Of a stretch of DNA of 64,000 bases, positions 31,105-40,050 are shown piece after piece; the first letter of the stretch is position 1, and every line of letters starts with the position of its first letter. A program made the translations under genes and the position numbers. This stretch comes from Rhodocyclales bacterium (GTDB lineage: Bacteria; Pseudomonadota; Gammaproteobacteria; Burkholderiales; Rhodocyclaceae). The notes beneath the pieces were generated by a model. It saw nothing but the letters and a program-made list of their open reading frames with translations, was not told the DNA's origin and searched no databases. The stretch is from assembly GCA_016215645.1 (NCBI GenBank), contig JACRIX010000053.1:16080-80079 (forward strand), given 5' to 3'.

Positions 31105-31135
31105 GCAAACCCCGCTCCGGCGGGGTTTGCTTTTT
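31105..31135 (+). terminator. Rho-independent terminator after TRAP operon
   Basis: GCAAACCCCGC-tccg-GCGGGGTTTGC-TTTTT. Confidence 0.92.
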
Positions 31136-31230
31136 CGAGATCCGGCAAGGTTCCGCGCGGCTGGCTGACTGCCGGCGCGCGATAGTTCGTCCACCGATTC
31201 AAGTGGCGAATCGTCGGCGAGGAATCGCCC

Positions 31231-32691
31231 ATGTCCCGGCACCCTCTGATTGCATCCCTGCATGGCGGCGATACCGGCAAGTTGATGACGACCCGGCGGG
31301 CAGTGCAACTGATTCGCGACATCGCCGCAGGCAAACCCGGAACGCTGACCCAACTAGGGCTCGGCACCTTCGTCGATCCACGCCACGGCGGATTCCGAGG
31401 GCAACATTTCGATGGACCGTGAGGCGCTGACCCTCGAAGCACAGGCGATCGCCATGGCCGCCCACACTTCGGGTGGCATCGACATCGCCCAGGTCGAGCG
31501 CAACACCCGTAGTCTCAACAGCGCCGCCTTTTCCAGCGAAATCCGGGTGCCGATCTCGGCCGTGGCGCCAATGGCGCTGGACGAACGCAAGATCATCGCC
31601 CTCCGCGCGGCGATGGAACTCGCCGCCAATGGCGTGGTTAAGCTCGGGATCGGCATGCCGGAAGGCATCGCGAATGTCGCCACCGAAGGAAAGATCATCG
31701 ACCTCATCACGCCCACCACCGAACCCGGCGTGATCGGCGGCGTACCGGCCGGCGGGCTCAATTTCGGCGCGGCGATCAACACCCCGGCCATCGTCGACCA
31801 GCCCAGCCAGTTCGATTTCTACGACGGTGGCGGACTCGACATCGCCTTTCTGGGGCTTGCCCAGGCCAATCGCGAGGGCAATCTCAATGTCTCGAAGTTT
31901 GGTCCCAAGCTCGCCGGTGCCGGTGGCTTCGTCAACATCAGCCAGAGCGCGAAAAAAGTGGCTTTCGTCGGCACATTTACCGCCGGCAATCTTGAGATGG
32001 CACTGGAGAACGGCGCGTTGAAGCTACTCGCCGACAGCTAGGCGATGAAGTTCGTGAACGAGGTCGAACGCCGCAGCTTCAGCGGCACGGTTGCCGCCGC
32101 GTCGGGCAAGACCGTGCTCTACGTCACCGAACGCTGCGTCTTCCGCCTTTGCACCGAGGGTCTGGCGCTGATCGAGATCGCGCCGGGCGTTGACCTGCAA
32201 CGCGAAATTCTGGATCGCATGGAATTCGTGCCGGTCATGCACCAGCCGCCCGCATTGATGGACCCCCCATCTTCGGCCGTGATTCCATGGGCCTGCGACC
32301 GGAATTGCTTGAGGTGCCGCTGGAGCAGCGCCTGGGTTACGACGCCGGGCAAAACGTGTTCTTCGTAAACTTCGAGGGTCTGTCGGTGCGCAGCCGCCTG
32401 GACATCGAGCGCATTCTTGCGGCGGTGGAATCACGCCTGGCCCCCATCGGCCACAAGGTGGCGGCGATCGTCAACTACGACCGCTTCAGTATCGCGCCGG
32501 AGCTGATCGACGCCTACACGGCAATGGTCAAGGGCATCATGGACCGGCACTACACCAATGTGACGCGCTACACCTCACGCACCTTCCTCAGGGTCAGGCT
32601 GGGGGAATCTTTCGGCAAGCGCGTCGCCGATCCTCACATCTTCGGCAATCACAGCGAGGCGCAACGACACCTGAACTCCGGACCCGCCTAA
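31231..32691 (+). pseudogene. Decayed paralog of the 24327-26360 CoA-transferase
   Basis: Three ORF fragments (31412-32041, 32045-32368, 32287-32691, plus 31231-31422) line up in order with the intact protein; internal deletions, in-frame TAG at 32039, frameshift near CCCCCC at ~32264. Confidence 0.93.
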
Positions 32692-35015
32692 GCGCGGCTC
32701 TGGATTTCCTCGATGAAACCCTGCATGCCGGTGGCAATGTTGCCGGCATTGCCTTCGTCGGTATCGATGTGCATGGCGAGCCGGAAATTCGGATTCACCC
32801 GCACCACGACGTCGCCGTAAGTCACTTCGCGCTCGCCCTCGATGCGTACGCGAACGACATAGCGATCGCGCAGTCGCAGCCGCATGGCGTCCTCGGGCGA
32901 CATATGGATGTGGCGCTGGGCGCAAATCACGCCGCGCTCGAGCTGGACACTGCCGGCGGGGCCTTCAAGGCGGACGCCCGGCGTGTTGGCCAGATCGCCC
33001 GATTCGCGGATCGGCGGTTGCACACCGAGCTTGAACTGCTCGGTCATGGCGATTTCGACCTGGCTTTCCTTGCGCGTCGGGCCCAGCACGCGAACATTGG
33101 CGATGCGGCCCTTGGGGCCGACCAGATCCACCTTCTCCGCACACGCAAACTGGCCCGGCTGCGAAAGTTCGTGTTCGGGAGTCAGTTGATGGCCGGCACC
33201 GAACAGCTTGTCGACATCGGCCTGGGCCAGATGCACATGATGCGCCGAGACCTCGATCGGGATCGGTGACGCCGCCTCGTCGCGAATCGCCAGGGTGATC
33301 TGATTGCGCTCGATGGCGCGCAATGCCTCCCATGCCAGCAAACGTTCGTCATTATTGGCGACGACGATGATGGTGACCGGCGAATCGTCGGCCGAGATGA
33401 CAGCATAATCCTGCACCGCGCCGAGGTTGCGGTTCTTTTCCTCGTCGAGCTTGATGCCCATGTAGGCCAGACCCTGGCAGGCCAGGCTGCGCACCGAAGG
33501 GCTGGTCTCGCCAATATCCCCGGTGAATGCCAGCACGCTGACGCCGCCCATCGCCGCGACGTAGGCGCCGATGTTCTTGCGGATCTGGTAACAGAAGGCC
33601 TTGTGCGCCAGCAAGGCGCGATGGTGGCCTTCCGCGGCAGCGGCTTCGATCTCGTGGATATCGCTGGAGATGCCGGAAATGCCTTTGAGCCCGCTCTCCG
33701 AATTGATGAGCTTGTTGAGTTCGTCCGGCCCCAGCCTGTAACGCTCCATGAGCTGGATCATGATCGCCGGGTCAAGGCTGCCCGATCGGCTGGGCATGAT
33801 GAGTCCATCGGAAGGCGTCATGCCCATCGTGGTATCGACCGAACGACCGTGGTCGATGGCGCAGATCGATGCGCCGACACCCAGATGACAGGAAATGATT
33901 TCCAGCTCGCCGAGCGGACGCTTGACCATCTCGGCCGCCTTGAGCGACACGTAGCGGTGCGAGGTGCCATGGAAGCCGTAGCGGCGGATGCCTTCCTTCT
34001 TGTACCACTCGTAGGGCAGGCCGTAGAGGTAGGCATAGGTCGGCAGCGTCTGGTGGAAGGCGGTGTCGAACACGGCGACATGAGGCACGCCGGGGAAGTA
34101 CTTCATCGCCTCGCGCATGCCTTCCAGGTTGTGCGGGTTGTGCAAGGGCGCCAGCGAAGACAGGGCCTCGATGTCGGCCAGCACCTGCGGTGTGATTACT
34201 GTGGCACTGGAGAACTTGCTGCCGCCATGCACCACGCGATGCCCTACCGCAATGACATCCAGCGGGGTGAACAGAAAGCGATTGTCGAGGTCGAGCATGG
34301 ACTCGAACAGGACGTTGAAGAACTCGTTGACGGCGAAGGACGGCCGCTCGCGGCGCGTCGTCTGGCCCGCCGCCGTCATCGTGATGTGCACGGTCTCGCA
34401 ATCGGCGCAATCGACCACGCCATGCACATCCAGCCCCTCGTCGTGGGTATCGTAGATGCCGAAACGGATCTGGCTCAAGCCGGCGTTGATCGACAGGATC
34501 TTGCCGTGCACTTCCTTCTTCAGGCTCAGTGCATAGGGATCGTCGGACTGTGCCAGCGCGCGGGCGCGAAGCTGGCTGCTGGTGACGTCCACCGCCTGGG
34601 CGCGCGCACGGTCGGCGAGCAGCTTGGAGAGATACAGGATGGCCTTGGGATTCACCAGGATGTGGCTGCTGACCAGGTCCTGCGGAATCAGCATCACCAG
34701 ACAGCGATTGCCGGCAATCACGTCGGCCACCGTGCGATCGCCTGTCAGGACGGACATTTCGCCAAACACGTCGCCCACCTCCAGCGGACTCATGACGATG
34801 CGGCCGCCGGTGTTGTCGGCCACCGAAATCTCGCCGTGGCCGTCGATCAGCACACCGATGAAGCGGCCTTCGTCACCGCACTGGATGATGGATTCATTGC
34901 CTTCAAAGGTTCGCAGTTCGGATCCATCGACGATGGCCTCGATACCGGCTTGGCCGAAACTCTCGAACACGGGCACCTGTTTCAGCAGGAAGGGAATCAG
35001 TTCGTCACGGGTCAT
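32688..35015 (-). CDS. Fusion protein: cyclic-nucleotide-binding domain + acetate kinase + PduL-type phosphate acyltransferase (start at MTRDELIP or 35051)
   Basis: N-term CAP_ED (VGDVFGEMSVLTGDRTVADV); AckA core (VGHRVVHGG, AVFDTAFHQTLP, RRYGFHGTSHRYVS, SCHLGVGASICAI, GETSPSVR); C-term PduL (VSAHHVHLAQADVDKLFG, LSQPGQFAC, RVLGPTRKESQVEIA, AQRHIHMSPEDA, MHIDTDEGNA). Confidence 0.93.
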   Translation of the reverse strand: MTRDELIPFLLKQVPVFESFGQAGIEAIVDGSELRTFEGNESIIQCGDEGRFIGVLIDGHGEISVADNTGGRIVMSPLEVGDVFGEMSVLTGDRTVADVIAGNRCLVMLIPQDLVSSHILVNPKAILYLSKLLADRARAQAVDVTSSQLRARALAQSDDPYALSLKKEVHGKILSINAGLSQIRFGIYDTHDEGLDVHGVVDCADCETVHITMTAAGQTTRRERPSFAVNEFFNVLFESMLDLDNRFLFTPLDVIAVGHRVVHGGSKFSSATVITPQVLADIEALSSLAPLHNPHNLEGMREAMKYFPGVPHVAVFDTAFHQTLPTYAYLYGLPYEWYKKEGIRRYGFHGTSHRYVSLKAAEMVKRPLGELEIISCHLGVGASICAIDHGRSVDTTMGMTPSDGLIMPSRSGSLDPAIMIQLMERYRLGPDELNKLINSESGLKGISGISSDIHEIEAAAAEGHHRALLAHKAFCYQIRKNIGAYVAAMGGVSVLAFTGDIGETSPSVRSLACQGLAYMGIKLDEEKNRNLGAVQDYAVISADDSPVTIIVVANNDERLLAWEALRAIERNQITLAIRDEAASPIPIEVSAHHVHLAQADVDKLFGAGHQLTPEHELSQPGQFACAEKVDLVGPKGRIANVRVLGPTRKESQVEIAMTEQFKLGVQPPIRESGDLANTPGVRLEGPAGSVQLERGVICAQRHIHMSPEDAMRLRLRDRYVVRVRIEGEREVTYGDVVVRVNPNFRLAMHIDTDEGNAGNIATGMQGFIEEIQSRA

Positions 35016-35059
35016 GATGGGTTCTTGCGGGAAATCGAGAATACTTGGCAATGATTATA

Positions 35060-35075
35060 TTGCTGCATTGCACAA
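35060..35075. promoter_or_regulatory. Candidate PhaR/PhbF-type box
   Basis: TTGCTGCATTGCACAA, 9/10 match to TG-N-TGC-N3-GCAA, upstream of the AckA-PduL fusion gene. Confidence 0.4.
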
Positions 35076-35138
35076 ATTTTAGAGTATTTGCCTAATTCCT
35101 GCGGCAAATACGGTGGTTTGGACATTTCGCGAGGGCCG

Positions 35139-36272
35139 TCAGGCCCGCAACCGCCACAGCGAAGTGATCTCGCGAGAGCGCGCCGCGTGCAGCGAATCGC
35201 CACGGTCCGCGGCTCGCGGATGCACCGGTCGCGCGTCGAGCCGTCCGGCCACCCTCAGACCGGCCTGATCAAAGGCCGCCAATAAAGACGCGCGCGAGCG
35301 CAGGCCGAGGTGCTCGGCGAGGTCCGACAGGATCAGCCAGGCTTCGCCGCCGGGGGTCAGATGGGCTCGCAGGCCCACGATGAAGCCATGCAACATGCGA
35401 CTGTCGGGGTCATACACCGCTCGCTCCAGCGGCGTGCCGGCGCGCCCCGGCAACCAGGGCGGATTGCAGACAATCAGATCCGCCTGGCCGGCAGGAAACA
35501 GGTTTGCCTGGGTAACCTCGACCCGGTTCGCCAAGCCGAGGCGCCCGATGTTTTCTGTAGCACAGGCCAATGCCAGCGCATCACAATCCGTGGCCACCAG
35601 CCGATCGACGCCGCGCCGCGCCAGCAAAGCCGCCAATACGCCGGTACCGGTACCGATATCGTAGGCAATCCGGCATGGGTGGGGCAATGGCGCCTTGGCG
35701 ACCAGGTCGACATATTCCCCGCGCACCGGCGCAAACACGCCATAGTGCGGATGAATCCGCGCATCGAGCGCCGCCACCGGAACCCCCTTCCGGCGCCACT
35801 CGTGGGCTCCGATCAGGCCTTGCAACTCGCGCAGCGAGGCAACGAAGCCCTCCCCGGCCAACCCGTAAGCCTCACGGCAGGCCTCGCTTGCCTCGGGCGC
35901 ACGGCGCAGCGGAATCCGGAAATCCGCATCGAAGGGAAGCAGCAGCATTCCCAGCGTGCGGGCGCGCTGCGCCTGACCCAGCCGATAGCGATGGAATCCG
36001 TCGGGCGTGATCGCAGCGTTTGGGTCGGCGTTGCGCGCCTTTCGTTCGATGCGTCGTGCCATGGCCTGAAGCAACTGGCGGGCATTGTGAAAATCACCCC
36101 GCCACAGCAGCGCCGTCCCCTCAGACGCCAGACGGAACGCCGCATCCGCCGCCGTCCGGTCATCGGCGAGTACCACGCGCCGTGGCGGCGGCAGTCCGGC
36201 CAAGGATCGCCAGCGGGCCTGGCACCGGTTGCCCGCCTCGTCCCATTCGATCAGTGGAACAAGCGCGGTCAT
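35139..36272 (-). CDS. Class I SAM-dependent methyltransferase (N5-glutamine/rRNA MTase-like)
   Basis: RIAYDIGTGTGVLAALLARRGVDRLVATDCDALALACATENIGRLG ... LIVCNPPWLPG (NPPW motif). Confidence 0.85.
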   Translation of the reverse strand: MTALVPLIEWDEAGNRCQARWRSLAGLPPPRRVVLADDRTAADAAFRLASEGTALLWRGDFHNARQLLQAMARRIERKARNADPNAAITPDGFHRYRLGQAQRARTLGMLLLPFDADFRIPLRRAPEASEACREAYGLAGEGFVASLRELQGLIGAHEWRRKGVPVAALDARIHPHYGVFAPVRGEYVDLVAKAPLPHPCRIAYDIGTGTGVLAALLARRGVDRLVATDCDALALACATENIGRLGLANRVEVTQANLFPAGQADLIVCNPPWLPGRAGTPLERAVYDPDSRMLHGFIVGLRAHLTPGGEAWLILSDLAEHLGLRSRASLLAAFDQAGLRVAGRLDARPVHPRAADRGDSLHAARSREITSLWRLRA

Positions 36273-36386
36273 CGGACTGACCCATCCATCGTATCGAATC
36301 GAGAAATCATTGCCTGCCACCGATGAAAACGGAATTGCCGATCCTACGCGGCCTTGGAGGTGCTGTAAATTCGTCGATCGCGCTGA

Positions 36387-36411
36387 AGTCGGCGTACCGT
36401 CAGCGCCGACT
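36387..36411. repeat. Hairpin built from inverted copies of the dispersed-repeat core
   Basis: AGTCGGCG-taccgtcag-CGCCGACT, intergenic. Confidence 0.6.
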
Positions 36412-36451
36412 CCTGCGGTAAAGTCGCGTTCCCGCGGAACCTTGATCCTCC

Positions 36452-37792
36452 ATGCCTGCACGCCTGCTATTCACCATCGTCTTCATCGAGGGCTATTGCT
36501 CGCTGGGCGCCGAGATCATCGCCTTGCGCCGGCTGATCCCGCACATTGGCAGCTCGATCGTGGTCACCGCGCCGACCATCGGCTTCTTCCTGCTGGCGCT
36601 GGCGCTTGGTTACCATTCAGGCAGCCGTGTCGCAACGAACTACCGCGCCGTTGTCGCGCGCAATTTCCTGATCTCCGCGGCACTGCTTGGGAGCGGCTTG
36701 GCCGCGACCACGGTCAATGCGATATTCGCCGGCACCCAGGTGGCCCTGGCCTACCTCATTTTCATCGGCGGCATCCTTTGCCCCCTGGCCTGGCTGCTCG
36801 GACAAACAGTCCCGATCCTGACCAACCTGATGCTGGCGCAGCGCAGCGGCGAGGCCGCCGGACGGGCGCTTTACTGGTCCACACTGGGATCGTTTCTCGG
36901 TTCGGTGACGCTGTCGCTCGCCGTCATGCAGGTAGTGGGCGTCTGGGCCGCCGTACTGCTCGGCACCGTGATGCTGGTTAGTGGCACGCTGCTGGTACAA
37001 CGACCGACTCCCGCCATGACGGCCGTGCTGGTTGCAGTGGTTGCGCTTGGACTCGGCCTGAATCTGCACGACCGTGCGCGCATCGAAACCGCCTACGCCG
37101 ACTACGAAGTGCAGCCCGTGGTTCGTGACGGGATGCTCGAGCCACGGGTATTTGTCGTGAACAACCAGAGCGCTTCTCTGATCGACAGCAGCCGGCCACC
37201 GCTCTATGCCCGATACGTGCAGCACATCCGACGCATCCTGCTGGACGACCTGGGGTTGAGTGGCCGCGAAATCCTCGTCCTTGGCGCCGGCGGCTTCACG
37301 CTCTCGCATCGCGAACCGCTGAACCGCTACACCTTCGTCGATATCGATCCGGAAATCCGCGCCATTGCCGAGCGCGAGTTCTTGCGCGAATCCGCCGCGG
37401 GCGAGTTCATCGCCACCGACGCACGACGCTTCGTTGCCGAGACAAGCAAGCGCTACGACGCGCTGGTGGTGGACGTGTACAGCGCGCGAACCTCCATCCC
37501 CGGGCATCTGGTGACCCGTGAGTTCTGGAACGATACGCGCCGCGCCTTGAAGCCGGCTGGCGCCATGCTGGCCAACCTGATCCTCGACGGCCAGCTGGCC
37601 AGCCCCTATGCCCGAAATCTGCTGGCCACCATCGAGAGTGCCTATGGCCGCTGTGCCGTTGAGGTGCTGTACAAATCTGCACCGCGCAGCAATGTAATTG
37701 TCACGTGCTTTGCGGTCGACGCGCGGGAGCCGGCAAGGGTCTATGTCGACGAACGCAACCGGGCCGACATCGACAGCGCGCGGTCACCTTGA
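36452..37792 (+). CDS. Membrane-embedded spermidine-synthase-like protein
   Basis: Six or more TM helices then aminopropyltransferase Rossmann fold: ILVLGAGGFTLSHREPLNRYTFVDIDPEI ... YDALVVDVYSARTSIPGHLVTREFW. Confidence 0.85.
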   Translation: MPARLLFTIVFIEGYCSLGAEIIALRRLIPHIGSSIVVTAPTIGFFLLALALGYHSGSRVATNYRAVVARNFLISAALLGSGLAATTVNAIFAGTQVALAYLIFIGGILCPLAWLLGQTVPILTNLMLAQRSGEAAGRALYWSTLGSFLGSVTLSLAVMQVVGVWAAVLLGTVMLVSGTLLVQRPTPAMTAVLVAVVALGLGLNLHDRARIETAYADYEVQPVVRDGMLEPRVFVVNNQSASLIDSSRPPLYARYVQHIRRILLDDLGLSGREILVLGAGGFTLSHREPLNRYTFVDIDPEIRAIAEREFLRESAAGEFIATDARRFVAETSKRYDALVVDVYSARTSIPGHLVTREFWNDTRRALKPAGAMLANLILDGQLASPYARNLLATIESAYGRCAVEVLYKSAPRSNVIVTCFAVDAREPARVYVDERNRADIDSARSP

Positions 37793-37883
37793 GTTGCCGG
37801 CGGGCACAGGATGGGCGCGTTTGCGGTAGCATGCTATTGACACACTCGTCCGGCACCAACCCGACAATCCAAAGGTCGCAACA

Positions 37884-38708
37884 ATGTCACTTCCGAATCG
37901 TCCGATTGCCTTCGTGATGGCCTCGTCGAATCACGGCAACCTGATCGTCAACCGCCATGACTACCGGATGATCGATGAATCGCGTGGCTATGGGGTCGGC
38001 TTCCAGATCCTGAACAAGAGCAGCTTCGATCCCGACGAAGTCCGCTTCGCCCTGGCCTTGCTGGACAGCCGGCGCAAGTATTTCGGCGACCAGGTATTCG
38101 CCGTCGATGGCGGCGCCAACATCGGCGTGCACACCATCGAATGGAGCCGGCACATGCATGGATGGGGCCGCGTGTTGGCGTTCGAAGCCCAGGAGGTCGT
38201 CTTCTACGCGCTGGCTGGCAATATCGCGCTCAACAACTGCCTGAATGCACGAGCGCGCAATTCCGCGCTCGGAGCCAATTGCGGTGAACTGGATATCCCC
38301 CAGCCCGATTACTTTGCCCCGGCAAGTTTTGGCAGCCTCGAACTGCGGCAAAGCCAAACGACCGAATTCATCGGCCAGAAGGTTTCCTATGCAAGCAGCG
38401 ATTGCGCCAAGGTGCCGATGCTCAGCCTTGACTCCCTTCAGCTTCCGCGTCTGGATCTGGTCAAGATTGACGTCGAAGGAATGGAACTCGAGGTATTGCG
38501 CGGGGCTCAGGACGTGATGCGCAGGCTCCGCCCGCTGATGATCATTGAGGCAATCAAGACCGACCGCGGCGCGCTGGAAGCATTGCTGCGCGAAATGGAG
38601 TATCAGGTGTTCCCGATGGGGATCAACCTGCTCGCAATCCATGGGACCGATCCGACGCTGAAGCACGTCAGGCAGACCGCGCAGGGTATCAACTTTGCCA
38701 TCGTCTAG
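37884..38708 (+). CDS. FkbM family methyltransferase
   Basis: FAVDGGANIGVHTIEWSRHM ... VLAFEAQEVVFYALAGNIALNN ... LDLVKIDVEGMELEVLRGA. Confidence 0.9.
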   Translation: MSLPNRPIAFVMASSNHGNLIVNRHDYRMIDESRGYGVGFQILNKSSFDPDEVRFALALLDSRRKYFGDQVFAVDGGANIGVHTIEWSRHMHGWGRVLAFEAQEVVFYALAGNIALNNCLNARARNSALGANCGELDIPQPDYFAPASFGSLELRQSQTTEFIGQKVSYASSDCAKVPMLSLDSLQLPRLDLVKIDVEGMELEVLRGAQDVMRRLRPLMIIEAIKTDRGALEALLREMEYQVFPMGINLLAIHGTDPTLKHVRQTAQGINFAIV

Positions 38709-38743
38709 TTTCTAAGGATTTCGCCGGGGAAGGGCTGCGAAGG

Positions 38744-40012
38744 ATGGCAATCACACAACAGGAAGGTGGCGCGGTTCTATTCTTTTCCGGGCTTACCGAA
38801 GGCAACGCAATTGCCGAACTCACGAAGACCCAATTGGCGCCTTTCGCCAGGATTGCGGCACGCGCCGAACTGCTCGACGTGACCAGGAACGATTGGCTCG
38901 ACATGACGGGGAACATCACTTCGGCACCGATCTGGTTTGCCGCTGGCTATTTTGGAACCGGCCAGGAAGTGAATATCACGCGGAATGGCGAAACGGCAAA
39001 TCTGTGGGAATCGTCCGGGATTCCGTTCATACGGATTTTTGGCGACTCACCTGCCTATCTTCCGGATCGTCATCGCGCCGCCTTCAGGAACAGCATCAAT
39101 GCCTATGGACATCCGGAGCATTTGGCATTCTATCGACGCTGGTTCCGCGATCCGACCTTGTCGGTGCTCCTGCATCCAATCACGATCGACAAAGCACCGG
39201 CGGACACGCTAAGGCTCCCGGAAAAGGCTTCCGGAAAGATCATATTTCCAAAGAACGGCAATTCGCCGATGCAACTTCGGGCCTATTGGCGCGACGCCCT
39301 GCCCTCGTCGATCTGTCAGGCGCTTGAAGACCTGGCAGAGGAATCGATCGGCCTCGACTGGATCGATCGCGAGCCTTGCCTCGATGACCGGCTGCTGGAT
39401 TACTTCGGTACCAAGGGGATCGACCTTGCGGCGGAACTCGGACTGCTGTTCTTCCTGGTGGCGCAACTGGACGACTACCTGCGCCGCGTCAAGAGCACCA
39501 TGATCGCCGAAGCATTGCTCGATCTTCCCGTCATCGTTCGCGGCCGCAACTGGGACCACGTCAACTTCACCGGCCGGCGCGCCACCTATGACCCGTCGTC
39601 GGACATGGCCGCCACCCTGGCCTTGATCGACCAGGCTCCCGCCATGCTAGACATGTCGCCAAATACGCAACGGGCACCGCATGACCGGATCTGGCGTGCC
39701 ATGGGCCGCCGCACCGCTTTCCTGACCAACAGGCAGGAATTTCTTGACGCCGCGCTTGGCCTCTCCGCAAGCCGCTGCAGCTTTTCCTTCGAAAGATCTG
39801 CGATTCGCACCCTGGTGGAACACTACGTCGAGCGGCCGCAAGACGCCATAGACCTCGGCCTGGAACAGGTCCGCACGCTGAGCCCGCTTCTCGATGAATC
39901 CCGGTACGTGGACTCTTTGCGTACTGCCGTTCAGACCGTCGCGTTCGCACGCGGCAGCCGTCCGCCCGCGACGCAGGACTTCGTCTCGTTTCCGTCTTTG
40001 CTGATTCGCTGA
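38744..40012 (+). CDS. Hypothetical protein, possibly GT-B glycosyltransferase (CgeB-like C-terminus)
   Basis: AMLDMSPNTQRAPHDRIWRAMGRRTAFLTNRQEFLDAALG resembles C-terminal half of CgeB-like GTs; no other family recognised. Confidence 0.6.
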   Translation: MAITQQEGGAVLFFSGLTEGNAIAELTKTQLAPFARIAARAELLDVTRNDWLDMTGNITSAPIWFAAGYFGTGQEVNITRNGETANLWESSGIPFIRIFGDSPAYLPDRHRAAFRNSINAYGHPEHLAFYRRWFRDPTLSVLLHPITIDKAPADTLRLPEKASGKIIFPKNGNSPMQLRAYWRDALPSSICQALEDLAEESIGLDWIDREPCLDDRLLDYFGTKGIDLAAELGLLFFLVAQLDDYLRRVKSTMIAEALLDLPVIVRGRNWDHVNFTGRRATYDPSSDMAATLALIDQAPAMLDMSPNTQRAPHDRIWRAMGRRTAFLTNRQEFLDAALGLSASRCSFSFERSAIRTLVEHYVERPQDAIDLGLEQVRTLSPLLDESRYVDSLRTAVQTVAFARGSRPPATQDFVSFPSLLIR

Positions 40013-40047
40013 TGGAAAATCGCCGTGTCGCCAGCGCCGACTTTCCA
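40013..40047. terminator. Hairpin filling the convergent gap, containing a full dispersed-repeat copy
   Basis: TGGAAAATCG...CGACTTTCCA (9/10 arm match) between convergent stops at 40012 and 40051. Confidence 0.5.
40020..40043 (+). repeat. Dispersed 24-nt repeat, identical copy (intergenic)
   Basis: TCGCCGTGTCGCCAGCGCCGACTT, 24/24. Confidence 0.85.
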
Positions 40048-40050
40048 GCC

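Noticed and set aside
33603-35054. 483-aa plus-strand ORF opposite the AckA-PduL fusion
   Set aside because: Shadow ORF; the minus-strand protein has clear catalytic motifs
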